DNA of 64,000 bases. Origin: Bacteroidota bacterium (GTDB lineage Bacteria; Bacteroidota; Bacteroidia; Chitinophagales; Chitinophagaceae). Of this stretch, positions 1 to 8,536 are shown piece after piece (the first letter of the stretch is position 1; each line of letters begins with the position of its first letter). Location of the stretch: contig VGFP01000003.1 in the NCBI GenBank assembly GCA_016868855.1, forward strand, positions 217,948 to 281,947. Reading direction: 5' to 3'. Under the pieces are notes generated by a model. The model had not been told where the DNA came from. It did no database searches and was given only the letters and a program-made list of their open reading frames with translations. The translations under genes and the position numbers were made by a program.

Positions 1-1880
1 CTGCTGACCTCAAAAAAATCAACAAAGACGATTTATACAAGGTATGTGACGAATTGCGTCAATACATCATCGATGTGGTCAGTGTACATGGTGGGCATTT
101 CGCTGCCAGTCTCGGTGTAGTGGAGCTTTCTGTTGCATTGCACTATGTCTATAACACCCCCTACGATCAGCTTGTATGGGATGTAGGGCATCAGGCCTAC
201 GGGCATAAAATTCTCACTGGACGCAGAGACAATTTTCATACCAACAGAAAATACGGTGGACTCAGCGGCTTTCCCAAGAGATCTGAGAGTGAATACGACA
301 CTTTTGGCGTTGGCCACTCATCCACTTCCATATCTGCTGCATTGGGCATGGCCATCGCTGCCAAATACAAAGGAGAAAAAAGAAAATCGATCGCAGTCAT
401 AGGCGATGGGTCGATGACAGCAGGCATGGCTTTTGAAGCAATGAACCATGCAGGAGTCGCCGACAGTGATGTGTTGATCATACTCAATGACAATTGCATG
501 AGCATCGATCCAAATGTCGGTGCTATGAAAGAATACCTCACAGATATTGCGACTTCCCATACATACAACAAACTGAAAAATGATATATGGAAAATATTGG
601 GAAAATTGCCCGTTGGAACCAATTTCACCAGAGAGATTGCCAGCAAACTGGAGCACAGCATCAAAGGTTTCATCAACCGCAGAAGCAATCTGTTTGAATC
701 AATGAACATCCGGTATTTTGGTCCCATTGATGGACATAATATCTCCAAACTGGTTGATACACTGAATGACTTGAAGGATATCGGAGGACCCAAACTCTTG
801 CACATCATCACCACCAAAGGAAAAGGATATGCATTGGCAGAAAAAGACCAAACCAAATGGCATGCACCCGGACTCTTTGATAAAGTAACAGGTGAAATAT
901 TCAAAAAAACTTTTGATACTCCCCAGCCCCCCAAGTACCAGGATGTTTTTGGCAAAACAATCATCGAGTTGGCCAAAAAGAATCCGAATATTTTTGGCAT
1001 CACTCCTGCCATGCCCTCTGGTTCTTCCCTGAAATTTATGATGGAGGAAATGCCGAACAGGGCCATTGATGTAGGCATTTGTGAACAGCATGCCGTGACG
1101 GTCAGTGCGGGGATGGCTACACAAGGACTCAAAGTCTTTTGCAATATTTATTCCTCCTTCATGCAAAGAGCTTACGACCAGGTAGTACATGATGTGGCAA
1201 TACAGAAATTACCGGTGGTATTCTGCTTGGACCGCGCAGGACTGGTTGGAGATGACGGACCCACACATCATGGTGTGTACGACATTGCCTACATGAGATG
1301 TATTCCCAACATGATCGTATCTGCACCTATGAACGAAGCAGAATTGCGGAACCTGATGTATACTGCACAATTGGAATCAACCCAACTTCCTTTTGTAATC
1401 AGATATCCAAGAGGAGAAGGCATGATGCCGGAATGGCAAACCGACATGAAAGCAATTGAAATCGGAAAAGGCAGGAAAATCAAAGACGGTGAAGAAATTG
1501 CCATCTTGAGTTTTGGTCATCCCGGAAATTTTGCAGCAGCTGCCATCAGATCTTTGAAGAACGATGGTATCGAACCCGGACATTATGATTTAAGATTTGC
1601 CAAACCACTCGATGAAGCATTGCTCCACGAAGTATTCAGCAAATATTCAAAGATCATCACTGTAGAAGACGGAACCGTCGTTGGCGGAATTGGATCGGCA
1701 GTATTGGAATTCATGACCGCGCATCAATACAAATCCGATGTGAAAATACTCGGCATACCAGACAGAATTGTGGAGCACGGTTCACAAAAGGAATTGCACA
1801 AAGAATGCCATTATGATGCTGAAGCCATTGCAGAGGCTGCAAGAGAAATGATGCATGTAAAAGTGAAAATTACCCAGTAA
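1..1880 (+). CDS. dxs: 1-deoxy-D-xylulose-5-phosphate synthase, 5' end cut by window edge
   Basis: This enzyme condenses pyruvate and glyceraldehyde-3-phosphate to DXP, the thiamine-dependent entry step of the MEP isoprenoid pathway. The frame is open from base 3, so the true start lies to the left; the TTG at 54 is inside the conserved N-terminus (DELRQYI). Visible motifs are the thiamine-diphosphate site GDGSMTAGMAFEAMNHAG near base 400, the EQHAVTVSAGMA segment with the catalytic glutamate near 1081, and a C-terminal transketolase domain ending ITVEDGTVVGGIGSAV. Only about 20 to 30 residues should be missing by family length. It converges on scpA with an 11-base overlap of the 3' ends. The identification is very secure. 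Confidence 0.97.
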   Translation, partial: ADLKKINKDDLYKVCDELRQYIIDVVSVHGGHFAASLGVVELSVALHYVYNTPYDQLVWDVGHQAYGHKILTGRRDNFHTNRKYGGLSGFPKRSESEYDTFGVGHSSTSISAALGMAIAAKYKGEKRKSIAVIGDGSMTAGMAFEAMNHAGVADSDVLIILNDNCMSIDPNVGAMKEYLTDIATSHTYNKLKNDIWKILGKLPVGTNFTREIASKLEHSIKGFINRRSNLFESMNIRYFGPIDGHNISKLVDTLNDLKDIGGPKLLHIITTKGKGYALAEKDQTKWHAPGLFDKVTGEIFKKTFDTPQPPKYQDVFGKTIIELAKKNPNIFGITPAMPSGSSLKFMMEEMPNRAIDVGICEQHAVTVSAGMATQGLKVFCNIYSSFMQRAYDQVVHDVAIQKLPVVFCLDRAGLVGDDGPTHHGVYDIAYMRCIPNMIVSAPMNEAELRNLMYTAQLESTQLPFVIRYPRGEGMMPEWQTDMKAIEIGKGRKIKDGEEIAILSFGHPGNFAAAAIRSLKNDGIEPGHYDLRFAKPLDEALLHEVFSKYSKIITVEDGTVVGGIGSAVLEFMTAHQYKSDVKILGIPDRIVEHGSQKELHKECHYDAEAIAEAAREMMHVKVKITQ

Positions 1881-2652
1881 TATCTACGAATTCCGGATCC
1901 TGTGGTCTTTCATCATTGTATTCAATGATGAAATTGTTTCTTCCTTCTCCAATGATGATTGCGAGATAATTTTGCTGAACCAATTCAAGCAATGTCAGGA
2001 ATATAAAAATAGCATGCAGCCTGTCCTGGCATACATCAAATATTTTTTCAAAAGACATGGTCTTTTCTTCAGCACTCACTTTCAACACATATTCCCTGCT
2101 TTCCTCCATGGTATAATTGTACTGGTATACAACGTGCTGAGGCTTGTTCTGACGATCATGTAAACGCTGCATCACCTTTTCAAATACTTTCATCAATTTG
2201 AAAAGTGATATCGATTGGATTTCTGTTCCCTCCGAAGCTTCTTCGCCCACTGCATTCAAATCTTCTTGCAGGTTGCCTCTTTTGACCATGAACATGCGCT
2301 GCTGCTCCATTTCAGCAAGCTTCAGCGAAGCCTCTTTGAATTTTTTGTATTCAAGAATTTTGTCAATCAACTCCTGACGAGGATCGATTTCATTTCCATG
2401 CTCATCCAATTCTTTCCTTGGAAGCAGCATTTTGGCCTTGATCCTCATGAGGGTAGAAATGAACAAAATAAATTCACTGCTCAGCTCAATATTGTCTTCC
2501 TCAGATTGCTTGATGAAAACCAAGAAATCATCTATGATTTTTTTAATGGGTATATTGTATATATCCAACTCATCTCTTTCTATAAAAAACAAGAGGAGGT
2601 CAAATGGTCCCTCAAATTGTGGCAATCGGATCTGATAACTCGCAGTATTCAC
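1870..2652 (-). CDS. scpA: Segregation and condensation protein A
   Basis: ScpA is the kleisin subunit that bridges SMC heads in the bacterial condensin. The 260-residue protein begins with the family signature in which QFEGPFDLLLFFIERDELDI leads into the first SMC-binding helix. It continues through acidic, helical middle sequence and ends in a winged-helix region. Length is normal for the family. The start is a GTG at 2652, because no ATG precedes the conserved IRLPQFEGPFDLL segment in frame. A TATATTTG element (minus strand, 2682-2689) sits about 30 bases upstream and fits the Bacteroidota -7 promoter consensus. scpB is not in the window. Confidence 0.93.
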   Translation of the reverse strand: MNTASYQIRLPQFEGPFDLLLFFIERDELDIYNIPIKKIIDDFLVFIKQSEEDNIELSSEFILFISTLMRIKAKMLLPRKELDEHGNEIDPRQELIDKILEYKKFKEASLKLAEMEQQRMFMVKRGNLQEDLNAVGEEASEGTEIQSISLFKLMKVFEKVMQRLHDRQNKPQHVVYQYNYTMEESREYVLKVSAEEKTMSFEKIFDVCQDRLHAIFIFLTLLELVQQNYLAIIIGEGRNNFIIEYNDERPQDPEFVDITG

Positions 2653-2681
2653 GCTTCAATTTTAAATTAAATCTAAAGCGA

Positions 2682-2689
2682 CAAATATA
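2682..2689 (-). promoter_or_regulatory. Putative -7 promoter element of scpA
   Basis: On the minus strand the sequence reads TATATTTG, a full match to the Bacteroidota -7 consensus TAnnTTTG. The start of transcription would fall near 2676, giving a leader of about 24 bases before the GTG at 2652. No clear TTG -33 element is seen upstream. Confidence 0.5.
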
Positions 2690-2737
2690 GTCATTAGCCC
2701 CTATTTTACCGATATTTGCATCCGAAATTTACCTACC

Positions 2738-3589
2738 ATGAAATGGCTCCTTTTTGCAATTCTGTGTTTGATTTGGGGAAGTTCTTTTGTATTGATGAAG
2801 GCTGGATTAGAAGCACTCAGTCCATTTCAAGTAGCCTCCATCCGCATCATTTGCGCGGGAGTTTTCATGCTGCCATTTGCCAAAAAAGCTTACAGCGAAG
2901 TGCCCAAAGAAGTAATACGTCCCATCATAGTATCCGGCTTTCTCGGCACCTTTTTCCCTGCATATTTATTCTGCGTTGCACAAACGAAAATTGACAGCTC
3001 ACTTGCGGGTATTTTAAACGCCCTCACACCGCTTGCTACCATTGCTATCGGGACTGCCTTTTTCAACATGAAACTCGGCTGGATCAAATGGGTTGGCATG
3101 ATCATGGGATTCATTGGAATGCTTGTGCTTTTGTTGAATGGAAACAAGGACATTAGTTTTCAATACGTTGGATATGCACTTTTTGTGGTGGTGGCAACTT
3201 TGTGCTACGGACTCAATGTCAACGTGGTTTCAAAATACTTGCAAAATGCCGCACCCATGCATATTGCAACCATAGCATTTACTTCCCTCATCCTACCTAC
3301 GCTGATCATTCTCGCTGCAACAGGATATTTTACCGATCCGCGTTTGCTCAATGGAACATGGACCAGCGGAACCATTTCTGCAGCTGTGCTGGGAATTGTT
3401 GGAACAGGGGTTGCCTCTGTTACTTTTTATATGCTGATGAAAAACGCAGGACCTGTCTTCGCGTCCATGGTTACCTATGGTATTCCATTTGTAGCCATCG
3501 CATGGGGAATCAGTACAGGTGAAACGATTACTCTTATGCAGGTTGCAGGGATGATCGTCATCTTATTGGGAGTAAAACTCGCCAATTAA
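2738..3589 (+). CDS. EamA/DMT-family transporter
   Basis: The 283-residue protein is almost entirely hydrophobic with about ten membrane helices in two repeated halves, the plan of the drug/metabolite (EamA, RhaT-like) transporter superfamily. The N-terminus (LFAILCLIWGSSFVLMKAG) is the typical first EamA helix, with the WGSSF motif and the repeat-2 counterpart near residue 150. It exports or imports a small metabolite across the inner membrane; the substrate cannot be read from sequence. It stands alone on its strand between divergent scpA and convergent frr, with which it overlaps by 4 bases at the stop codons. Confidence 0.9.
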   Translation: MKWLLFAILCLIWGSSFVLMKAGLEALSPFQVASIRIICAGVFMLPFAKKAYSEVPKEVIRPIIVSGFLGTFFPAYLFCVAQTKIDSSLAGILNALTPLATIAIGTAFFNMKLGWIKWVGMIMGFIGMLVLLLNGNKDISFQYVGYALFVVVATLCYGLNVNVVSKYLQNAAPMHIATIAFTSLILPTLIILAATGYFTDPRLLNGTWTSGTISAAVLGIVGTGVASVTFYMLMKNAGPVFASMVTYGIPFVAIAWGISTGETITLMQVAGMIVILLGVKLAN

Positions 3590-4149
3590 ACACTCATGAT
3601 TTCTTTCTCCTTGGATGTAAGATGTTTGTCAACCAATGCAATAAATTTATTGGTCATTTCCTGAATGTCATTCTCTGCATCTGTAGCCTGGTCTTCACTG
3701 AGTCCGGCTTTCTGTAATTTCTTTACCTGCTCAATGGCATCTCTTCTGATATTTCTGATGGCCACCTTGGATTGTTCTCCTTCGGATTGAACCCTTTTCA
3801 CGATTTCTTTTCTTCTTTCTTCTGTCAACGGTGGAAGAAATATACGGATGATTGCACCGTCATTTTGCGGTGTTACTCCAAGGTTGGCTGCAATGATCGA
3901 ACGCTCGATGGGTTGCAACATATTTTTTTCCCAAGGTTGGATGGTCAGTGTTCTTGCATCTGCCACAGCTATGTTCCCCACCTGTGAAATAGGTGTGGGT
4001 GAGCCATAATAGTCAACTACCAAGCCATCAAACATTTGTGGATTCGCCCTTCCGGCCCTGACTTTGATGAGCTCCGCTTCCAGATGTGAAATGGCTTTGG
4101 ACATCTGATCGGATGCGGTGGTGATATGTGATTGTAGTTCGGCAGACAT
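3586..4149 (-). CDS. frr: Ribosome recycling factor
   Basis: RRF splits the post-termination ribosome together with EF-G. The 187-residue product shows the family landmarks: KVRAGRANP near residue 33, DYYGSPTPISQVGNIAV near 48, TIQPWEKNML near 70, and the long C-terminal helix with ERRKEIVK. The ATG at 4149 is preferred over the upstream TTG at 4155 because it directly precedes SAELQ and because the TTG would add only two residues. The gene is divergent from the transketolase half, only about 60 bases apart, so the two promoters share this short gap. Usual family length is about 185, so it is intact. Confidence 0.97.
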   Translation of the reverse strand: MSAELQSHITTASDQMSKAISHLEAELIKVRAGRANPQMFDGLVVDYYGSPTPISQVGNIAVADARTLTIQPWEKNMLQPIERSIIAANLGVTPQNDGAIIRIFLPPLTEERRKEIVKRVQSEGEQSKVAIRNIRRDAIEQVKKLQKAGLSEDQATDAENDIQEMTNKFIALVDKHLTSKEKEIMSV

Positions 4150-4185
4150 AATCAATTATTTGGATGGCAAAGCTAACAAAAACCT

Positions 4186-4193
4186 TAGTTTTG
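4186..4193 (+). promoter_or_regulatory. Putative -7 promoter element of the transketolase gene
   Basis: TAGTTTTG matches TAnnTTTG and lies 15 bases before the ATG at 4209, with TTTG at 4159-4162 as a possible but rather distant -33 element. If real, transcription starts near 4199, which rules out the ATG at 4164 and supports the start at 4209. Confidence 0.5.
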
Positions 4194-4208
4194 CAGCAAA
4201 GAATCTAC

Positions 4209-5042
4209 ATGGCCAGTTTGCAGGAAACAGCATCACAAATCAGAAGAGACATCGTAAGAATGGTACATGCCGTTCAAAGCGGACATCCGGGTGGGTCACT
4301 CGGCTGCACTGATTTTCTGACAGCGCTTTATTTCAACACAATGAAGCACCATCCATCGTTCAACATGGATGCCAACAATGAAGATATTTTCTTTTTATCA
4401 AACGGACATATTTCTCCTGTTTTTTATTCCTGTCTTGCCCGCTCAGGCTACTTTCCTGTAAAGGAATTATCAACATTTAGAAAACTCAATTCAAGGCTAC
4501 AGGGTCACCCTACCACCCATGAACATTTGCCTGGTGTGCGAATCGCTTCCGGATCACTCGGACAAGGACTCAGTGTTGCGATCGGTGCAGCGCTGGCAAA
4601 AAAACTCAACAATGATGCGCATCTTGTTTACTCACTGCATGGTGATGGAGAATTGCAAGAGGGACAAATATGGGAAGCTGTCATGTTTGGCGCACATCAC
4701 AAAGTAGACAACCTCATTGCTACGATTGACTGGAATGGTCAACAGATTGACGGACCAACTGACAAAGTCATGTCACTCGGAAATATCAAAGAAAAATTTG
4801 AAACATTTGGATGGTCAACCCTTGAAATGCAAGGCAATGACATGGATGATGTTGTCAAGGTGCTGGACCATGCAAAATCACAAGTTGGAAAAGGAAAACC
4901 CATAGCCATCATGATGCATACCCTGATGGGGAAAGGTGTTGATTTCATGGAAAATGACCATGGCTGGCACGGCATAGCTCCGAATGATGAACAACTTGCC
5001 AAGGCATTGGCCCAGCTGCCGGAGACATTGGGCGATTATTGA
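4209..5042 (+). CDS. Transketolase, N-terminal (thiamine-binding) subunit
   Basis: This is the first half of a split transketolase, which moves two-carbon units in the non-oxidative pentose phosphate pathway. It contains the substrate and thiamine motifs: SGHPGGSLG near residue 26, SNGHISPVFYS, GSLGQGLSVAIGAALA, and the diphosphate/Mg site HGDGELQEGQIWEA, followed by TIDWNGQQIDG. At 277 residues it matches the usual length of the N-terminal subunit. The start at 4209 is chosen because family members begin shortly before ETASQIRRDIVRMV. The C-terminal (pyrimidine-binding) subunit, which is needed for activity, does not follow: the next gene is on the opposite strand and abuts at 5043. Confidence 0.93.
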   Translation: MASLQETASQIRRDIVRMVHAVQSGHPGGSLGCTDFLTALYFNTMKHHPSFNMDANNEDIFFLSNGHISPVFYSCLARSGYFPVKELSTFRKLNSRLQGHPTTHEHLPGVRIASGSLGQGLSVAIGAALAKKLNNDAHLVYSLHGDGELQEGQIWEAVMFGAHHKVDNLIATIDWNGQQIDGPTDKVMSLGNIKEKFETFGWSTLEMQGNDMDDVVKVLDHAKSQVGKGKPIAIMMHTLMGKGVDFMENDHGWHGIAPNDEQLAKALAQLPETLGDY

Positions 5043-6275
5043 TTATCGAAGTGAAATTTCCTGCAAAGATGCTTTTCTAGAGGGCATCCATGATGCTGCA
5101 ATTCCAATCAAAATGACTGTGCATCCCACAACCATCAAATCTGGCAATCGCCATTCAACTGGATAATAATCAATCAAGAAACTTGCTCCCTCCAAGGGCA
5201 CCAGGTGATAGCTTGTTTGCACATAACAAATCAACAGTGCGAGTACAATCCCTCCCAGCGATCCGATGCTTGAAAGCAATATGCCTTCCAATAAAAATAT
5301 TTTCTGAATCAGCAGGTCGCTGGCTCCCATTGCCTTGAGTATTTGAATATCTCTCTTCTTCTCCAGCACCAGCATGCTCAAGGATCCTACCATGTTGAAT
5401 GCTGCAATGACCAGCATGAGTATAAATATTCCATAAATGGCCAACTTCTCTAGGCGAATGGTATTGTACAAGGTTCGGTTCTGCTCAAATCTGTCCTCCA
5501 GCTTATAATTATTACCAAGTGTTTTTTTGATTTGCTCTTTGACAATGGACAGGTTGGCACCGGGACTCGCCTTGATTTCCAATGCGGTCATTTCGTGCTC
5601 CTGAAAATTCATGAATGTTTTCAGAAATGAAATATTGGTCAGAACATACTTGTTGTCAAAATCACTTTGTATGGAAAATACTCCTCTTGGAAGTGCATTG
5701 GCAACACTCAAAGCATCCATGGGTTGAGCCGAGTTGGATGGAATATTTTTTTTGGGCATGTATACAGTCAGCGGCAAAATGGCCCGATCAGCCATGATAC
5801 CCAATGCCTGCTCTACGCCAATGCCGAGTACCATGGATGGATTTTCTGCATCCCCCGTTTGAAATTTTCCTCTTAACATTTTGTCTGGGAGTCCGCTTGT
5901 TTGTACGTACCCAACATCAACACCTTTGATGACAACTACCTGCTGAAATGCATCGTGTTGCAATACAGCCTTCTCTTCAATCGTTTGTGAAAATGTATAC
6001 ACACCCTTTATATTTTTCAATTGCTGAAGCTGATCAGGATGCAATTGAATTGTTTTCCCACTTACTGCACTGATCCGCAAATCAGGATAGAAGGATGCAT
6101 AGAGTGACTTCACCAAAGTCTCGAATCCGTTGAAAGCACTGAGAATGATGATCAGTGAGGCACTGCCGACAAGCATTGCCAACATGCTGACCCATGAGAT
6201 GATGTTCACAGCCTGGGTTGACTTCTTTGCTTTAAAGTACCTCCATGAAAATGTGAAAAGGATACTCCCTTTCAT
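5043..6275 (-). CDS. FtsX/LolC-like ABC transporter permease
   Basis: The 410-residue protein has one N-terminal membrane helix (about 22-46), a large periplasmic MacB_PCD-type domain (about 50-270), and three C-terminal helices (about 280-305, 325-350 and 375-395). That is the layout of LolC/LolE and FtsX-like permeases. The segment MVGSLSMLVLEKKRDIQILKAMGAS is characteristic: its cytoplasmic part is the coupling helix that contacts an ATPase. In Gram-negative bacteria such proteins release lipoproteins for outer-membrane sorting; that role is inferred here. Its ATG overlaps the rbfA stop (ATGA, 6272-6275), implying coupled translation. No ATPase gene is adjacent. Confidence 0.88.
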   Translation of the reverse strand: MKGSILFTFSWRYFKAKKSTQAVNIISWVSMLAMLVGSASLIIILSAFNGFETLVKSLYASFYPDLRISAVSGKTIQLHPDQLQQLKNIKGVYTFSQTIEEKAVLQHDAFQQVVVIKGVDVGYVQTSGLPDKMLRGKFQTGDAENPSMVLGIGVEQALGIMADRAILPLTVYMPKKNIPSNSAQPMDALSVANALPRGVFSIQSDFDNKYVLTNISFLKTFMNFQEHEMTALEIKASPGANLSIVKEQIKKTLGNNYKLEDRFEQNRTLYNTIRLEKLAIYGIFILMLVIAAFNMVGSLSMLVLEKKRDIQILKAMGASDLLIQKIFLLEGILLSSIGSLGGIVLALLICYVQTSYHLVPLEGASFLIDYYPVEWRLPDLMVVGCTVILIGIAASWMPSRKASLQEISLR

Positions 6276-6634
6276 GAATTACGTTCTTCGTTGATTTTTT
6301 TAAAGATCTCTTCCATCTTGAACACATGATCAAGGGTATCGTCCTTGTAAAATTTCAATTCAGGCATTCTTCTCAATTGCTGTTTGACCCTTGCGCCCAA
6401 TTCTTTTTTAATCTCCCCTTTTCGGTCTTCTAATTTCTTGAGCACTGCATCCGGATGATTGACCTTGAACAGACTGAGATAAATCCTTGCCTCCAGTAAA
6501 TCAGGTGTTAGTTTTACATGAGAGATGGAAACCATGCCGCCATCAACCATGTTGAATCCCAATCGCAAAAAAATATCATTGATGGCTTCCTGGATCACTC
6601 CGGCAACCTGTTTCTGTCTTTTGCTTTCCTCCAT
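6272..6634 (-). CDS. rbfA: Ribosome-binding factor A
   Basis: RbfA helps mature the 30S subunit by acting on the 5' end of 16S rRNA. The 120-residue product has the KH-like fold signature: KRQKQVAGVIQEAINDIF at the N-terminus, then GMVSISHVKLTPDLLEARIY and LKKELGARVKQQLRRMPELKFYKD. The start at 6634 (MEESKRQK) fits the family; a longer reading to 6679 would add 15 residues not expected. It forms a two-gene operon with the downstream FtsX-like permease through a 4-base overlap. Divergent from the ABC exporter. Confidence 0.93.
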   Translation of the reverse strand: MEESKRQKQVAGVIQEAINDIFLRLGFNMVDGGMVSISHVKLTPDLLEARIYLSLFKVNHPDAVLKKLEDRKGEIKKELGARVKQQLRRMPELKFYKDDTLDHVFKMEEIFKKINEERNS

Positions 6635-6643
6635 ACCATTCAC

Positions 6644-6672
6644 TTTGATGGATGTAAAAATAGTTACTTTTG
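6644..6672 (+). promoter_or_regulatory. Putative promoter of the ABC exporter
   Basis: TTTG at 6644-6647 and TACTTTTG at 6665-6672 are separated by 17 bases, a good match to the Bacteroidota -33/-7 pair. Transcription would begin near 6679, leaving about 27 bases of leader that contain AAAAAGGAG before the ATG at 6706. Confidence 0.55.
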
Positions 6673-6705
6673 ATGCCAAATCTCCAAAAAGGAGACCTGA
6701 ATGGG

Positions 6706-8526
6706 ATGAGAAGTTTGGCCATTATTTATAATTACATCAAGAAATATCCAAAGCTGGTCGTCGGATATTTTTCCCTGAACCTTTTCTCCGCCTTGTTTTC
6801 ACTGGTATCTCTGACCATGCTTGCCCCTTTTCTTACGTTGATTTTCGGATTGGAAAGCAAAGGCTTTGCCATGGGCTCCAGGTTTTCATTTGGTTCGCTG
6901 AGCAACAAGTTCTATGCACACCTGAGCAACCTGATTGGAAGTACAGAAGGCAGGATTGAGGCCCTGGCAATCATTTGTGCCATCATTGTTTCAGCAATCG
7001 TACTAAAAAATATTTTTTTATACAGTGCCCTTTACTTGCTCACGCCCATCCGCAATGGCATCATCAACGACATGCGCAACGACATGTTTGAAAAAATCGT
7101 TCAATTGCCCATTGGATTTTTCAATGAGCAAAGAAAAGGTGATATCATGAGCCGACTCACCAACGATCTCCAGGATGTCGAATTCTCAACCATCAGTTTT
7201 TTGGAAACTTTTTTCCGTGAACCAATTTTGATTGTTTGCTACCTGTTTGCTATGATCCATTTGAGTCCGGAGCTTTCCCTCTTTCTATTGCTGTTCCTTC
7301 CATTATCAGGGTTGATCATTGGAAGAATAGGCAGGTTATTGAAAAAAGTATCCAGCGGTGTACAAGTCAAGCTGGGAGATATACTCAGCACGATTGAAGA
7401 AACGCTGGGAGGAATCAGGGTGGTAAAAGCATTCAATGCAGAATTTCAGCAACAGGAAAAATTCAAACAGGAAAACAATGACTTGCTTAAAATCAAGAAC
7501 AACAGCAACAGAAGAAGGGATCTTGCATCGCCTGTTTCCGAAACGCTGGGCATAGTATCCGTATGTTGTGTGTTGTACTACGGTGGAAGGTTGGTGCTGA
7601 AAACAGAGGTGGGATTATCAGGACAAGACTTCCTCACTTTTATTGTGATTTTTACACAGGTCATCAATCCACTGAAATCATTCAGCACTGCATCATACAA
7701 TATTCAAAAAGGAGCAGCCAGTATTGAAAGAATTCAACAATTGATTCACGAGGAGCAATCCATCAAAGAAGATCTTAATGCAATGCATGTTGCATCTTTT
7801 CACCAATCCATCGAATTAAAAAATGTTTCTTTTTCGTACGGTGAAAAACAGATTTTAAAAAACATAGATCTCACCATTCAGAAGGGGCAGACCATTGCGT
7901 TGGTTGGATCTTCAGGATCTGGCAAATCTACCTTGGCCGATTTGATCCCCAGATTTCATGATTGCAGCGAAGGAGAAGTGTTGATCGACGGCATCAATAT
8001 TAAAAAATATAAAATCAAGGAACTCCGAAACCTGATGGGCATCGTAACTCAAGAGCCGATTCTTTTCAATGATACCATCAAAGCAAATATTTCATTGGGA
8101 AATCAATCAGCCAGTCTTGAACAAATACAGGAAGCTGCAAACATTGCCAATGTCGCATCATTCATCGAAAAAAAGGAACAGGGCTTTGATACGGTGGTGG
8201 GTGACAGAGGATCGAAACTGAGTGGCGGTGAACGGCAGAGAATCACCATCGCCAGGGCAGTACTTAAAAATCCACCGATCCTGATTTTGGATGAGGCAAC
8301 CTCATCACTTGATACCGAAAGTGAAAAATGGGTACAGGATGCAATTTATAGATTGATGAAAGATAGAACCAGCATCATCATTGCACACAGACTATCTACC
8401 ATCAAACACGCTGATGAAATCATTGTGATGGACGGGGGATGCATTGCAGAAAGGGGCAAGCATGAAGAGCTCATCAAGCAAAATGGAATCTACAGCAGGC
8501 TGGTTGCGCTGCAGCAAATGCAATAA
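6706..8526 (+). CDS. MsbA-like ABC exporter (fused permease and ATPase)
   Basis: A 606-residue half-transporter of the lipid A/peptide exporter type. The N-terminal 320 residues form a six-helix ABC_membrane domain with the coupling segment QLPIGFFNEQRKGDIMSRLT. The C-terminal ATPase has Walker A GSSGSGKST, the Q-loop ending TQEPILFND, signature LSGGERQR and Walker B ILILDEATSSLD. It probably works as a homodimer in the inner membrane; lipid A-core flipping is the commonest role for this type in Bacteroidota but is inferred. The start at 6706 is favoured by the upstream AAGGAG. It stands alone, facing the dksA-like gene tail to tail with a 10-base gap. Confidence 0.92.
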   Translation: MRSLAIIYNYIKKYPKLVVGYFSLNLFSALFSLVSLTMLAPFLTLIFGLESKGFAMGSRFSFGSLSNKFYAHLSNLIGSTEGRIEALAIICAIIVSAIVLKNIFLYSALYLLTPIRNGIINDMRNDMFEKIVQLPIGFFNEQRKGDIMSRLTNDLQDVEFSTISFLETFFREPILIVCYLFAMIHLSPELSLFLLLFLPLSGLIIGRIGRLLKKVSSGVQVKLGDILSTIEETLGGIRVVKAFNAEFQQQEKFKQENNDLLKIKNNSNRRRDLASPVSETLGIVSVCCVLYYGGRLVLKTEVGLSGQDFLTFIVIFTQVINPLKSFSTASYNIQKGAASIERIQQLIHEEQSIKEDLNAMHVASFHQSIELKNVSFSYGEKQILKNIDLTIQKGQTIALVGSSGSGKSTLADLIPRFHDCSEGEVLIDGINIKKYKIKELRNLMGIVTQEPILFNDTIKANISLGNQSASLEQIQEAANIANVASFIEKKEQGFDTVVGDRGSKLSGGERQRITIARAVLKNPPILILDEATSSLDTESEKWVQDAIYRLMKDRTSIIIAHRLSTIKHADEIIVMDGGCIAERGKHEELIKQNGIYSRLVALQQMQ

Positions 8527-8536
8527 GGAAGTAAGA

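Noticed and set aside
236..1144. A 302-codon open frame on the minus strand within dxs
   Set aside because: It is fully antisense to highly conserved dxs codons, has hydrophobic composition typical of antisense frames, and no promoter or start context.
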